Shown piece by piece: positions 63,319 to 64,000 of a stretch of 64,000 bases of DNA (position 1 is its first letter; every line of letters begins with the position of its first letter). The notes beneath the pieces were generated by a model. That model ran no database searches. It was not told where the DNA came from and saw only the letters and a list, made by a program, of their open reading frames with translations. This DNA is from Clostridiaceae bacterium (lineage in GTDB: Bacteria > Bacillota > Clostridia > Oscillospirales > Butyricicoccaceae), in assembly GCA_018383195.1 (NCBI GenBank), contig JAGZOP010000011.1, positions 7,839-71,838 of the forward strand, read 5' to 3'. The position numbers and the translations under genes are program-made.

Positions 63319-63852
63319 ATGGAAACTCAATCCTGTATTTTATCGCGCCGCAGTATCCGTAAATTCACTGATACCCCCGTCAGCCACGAAACGCTGGAAA
63401 AAATCATTGCGGCGGCGGCATACGCGCCCAGCTGGAAAAACACCCAGATTTCCCGCTATATCGCGATTGAAAATCCGGACATGCTTCGTACAATTTGCGA
63501 AACCTACGCCCCGTTCAATGCACGGATTATCAGCGGGTGCAAAACGTTGATTGCACAGACCTTTGTGAAAAACCGTTCCGGATTCGAGCGAGACGGTTCC
63601 TATTCCACCGACCGTGACGGTGGATGGCAGTACTATGATTGCGGAATTGCCGCACAGACTTTTTGCCTTGCAGCGCATGATCTGGGGGTCGGCTCCGTGA
63701 TTCTCGGCGTCTTTGACCGAAAAGCACTCGAAGCATACCTCGAAATCCCGGAAGATCAGGAGTTGATGGCACTCATTGCCATTGGTTATCCGGAAGGAGA
63801 CGCAATCGCTCCCAAGCGTAAAGATATACAAACCCTGCTCAGTTATCGATAA
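63319..63852 (+). CDS. Nitroreductase-family flavoprotein
   Basis: A 177-residue FMN-type nitroreductase: SRRSIRKFTDTPVSHETLEKIIAAAAYAPSWKNTQ (FMN-phosphate Arg pair and the substrate helix) and LGVGSVILGVFD. Start at ATG 63319 with TAGGAGG. Probably reduces quinones or nitro compounds with NAD(P)H; true substrate unknown. Single-gene unit beside an insertion sequence. Confidence 0.92.
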   Translation: METQSCILSRRSIRKFTDTPVSHETLEKIIAAAAYAPSWKNTQISRYIAIENPDMLRTICETYAPFNARIISGCKTLIAQTFVKNRSGFERDGSYSTDRDGGWQYYDCGIAAQTFCLAAHDLGVGSVILGVFDRKALEAYLEIPEDQELMALIAIGYPEGDAIAPKRKDIQTLLSYR

Positions 63853-63886
63853 TCTTTTTTGCACATAAAAATCCGTCCGCAAATAT

Positions 63887-64000
63887 GAGGTGCCCCCCCA
63901 AAAAAGTTAAACAATAATTGAACGTAAAATTGGTCAATCAACCGAAAGGGCTTGTTGTCTGTGAAGAGCAGGCGGCAGGCCCTTTAGCTTTTCCTTAATA
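63887..64000. mobile_element. End of an IS3-family insertion sequence
   Basis: From about 63887 the sequence GAGGTGCCCCCCCAAAAAAG resembles the terminal repeat of IS3/IS150-group elements and is followed inward by the end of a transposase frame. The other end lies beyond the window. Confidence 0.72.
63934..64000 (-). CDS. C-terminal end of IS3-family transposase (orfB), cut by window edge
   Basis: Read on the minus strand, the last 21 codons before TGA (63934-63936) give ...KLKGLPPALHRQQAL plus three residues, which matches the usual IKxKLKGLxPxxxRxQxL tail of IS3-group DDE transposases. Only this tail is visible. Confidence 0.75.
   Translation of the reverse strand, partial: IKEKLKGLPPALHRQQALSVD

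Overview
The window looks like a piece of a chromosome from an anaerobic, spore-forming member of the Clostridia, probably a gut-type Oscillospirales/Butyricicoccaceae-like organism (family level is only a guess). Evidence: clostridial sporulation genes (spoIVA, the LysM/DUF3794 gene sipL, a 25-codon spoVM, cwlD), an oxygen-sensitive class III ribonucleotide reductase (nrdD/nrdG), a Rex redox repressor, acyl-CoA dehydratase activases, a SAM-I riboswitch and strong AGGAGG ribosome binding sites. Most genes lie on the minus strand. No rRNA, tRNA or CRISPR array was seen.

Layout. (1) 1-13079: a purine/uric-acid-type anaerobic catabolic locus. One unit is ygeX-ygeY-ygeW-arcC, a second is ssnA-ygfK-hydA-xdhD, and a divergent YheO/DauR-like regulator sits at the promoter end. 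YgfK is about half the usual length because its central FAD/NADPH module is missing. (2) 13163-20482: an aldo/keto reductase, then a six-gene polyamine operon speD-speA-speE-speB-CANSDH-nspC that contains two different spermidine-forming chemistries. It is preceded by a ~370-nt structured leader that ends in a strong terminator directly before speD. (3) 20984-25079: a 58-aa protein, rex, a decarboxylating dehydrogenase of the isocitrate type, and aconitase. (4) 25259-30602: polA, an arginine/tyrosine phosphatase, rimI, a GNAT protein, a small protein and tsaD. (5) 30698-38089: an orphan PTS IIC, a histidine kinase/response regulator pair, phosphofructokinase, an NhaC antiporter and a CBS protein. 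(6) 38219-49126: methionine/SAM metabolism (MetH activation protein, MetH, a homocysteine methyltransferase/MTHFR fusion, and metK under a SAM-I riboswitch), with a two-gene acyl-CoA dehydratase activase system inserted. (7) 49269-53171: a FeoA-like protein, a dicarboxylate/amino-acid symporter, a small protein with a palindromic leader, and FeoB. (8) 53208-59945: radA, cwlD, pta and the spore-coat morphogenesis genes. (9) 60044-64000: dut, nrdG, nrdD, a nitroreductase, and the end of an IS3-family insertion sequence cut by the window edge.

How the genes work together. Locus 1 should convert a purine-derived substrate by a molybdo-hydroxylase (XdhD), a YgfK-type reductase and ring-opening hydrolases (SsnA, HydA), then by carbamoyl transfer (YgeW), diaminopropionate lyase (YgeX) and carbamate kinase, yielding ATP, ammonia and pyruvate. 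No flavin subunit is encoded in the visible part of the cluster, so electrons probably pass through ferredoxin-like partners. The methionine genes and metK supply SAM, which the polyamine operon (SpeD) consumes. The coat genes form the SpoVM-SpoIVA-SipL anchoring complex.

The items most worth a second look are the speD leader RNA, the shortened YgfK, the dual spermidine operon, and the unannotated-size spoVM plus 48-aa membrane peptide with sigma-E-like promoters.
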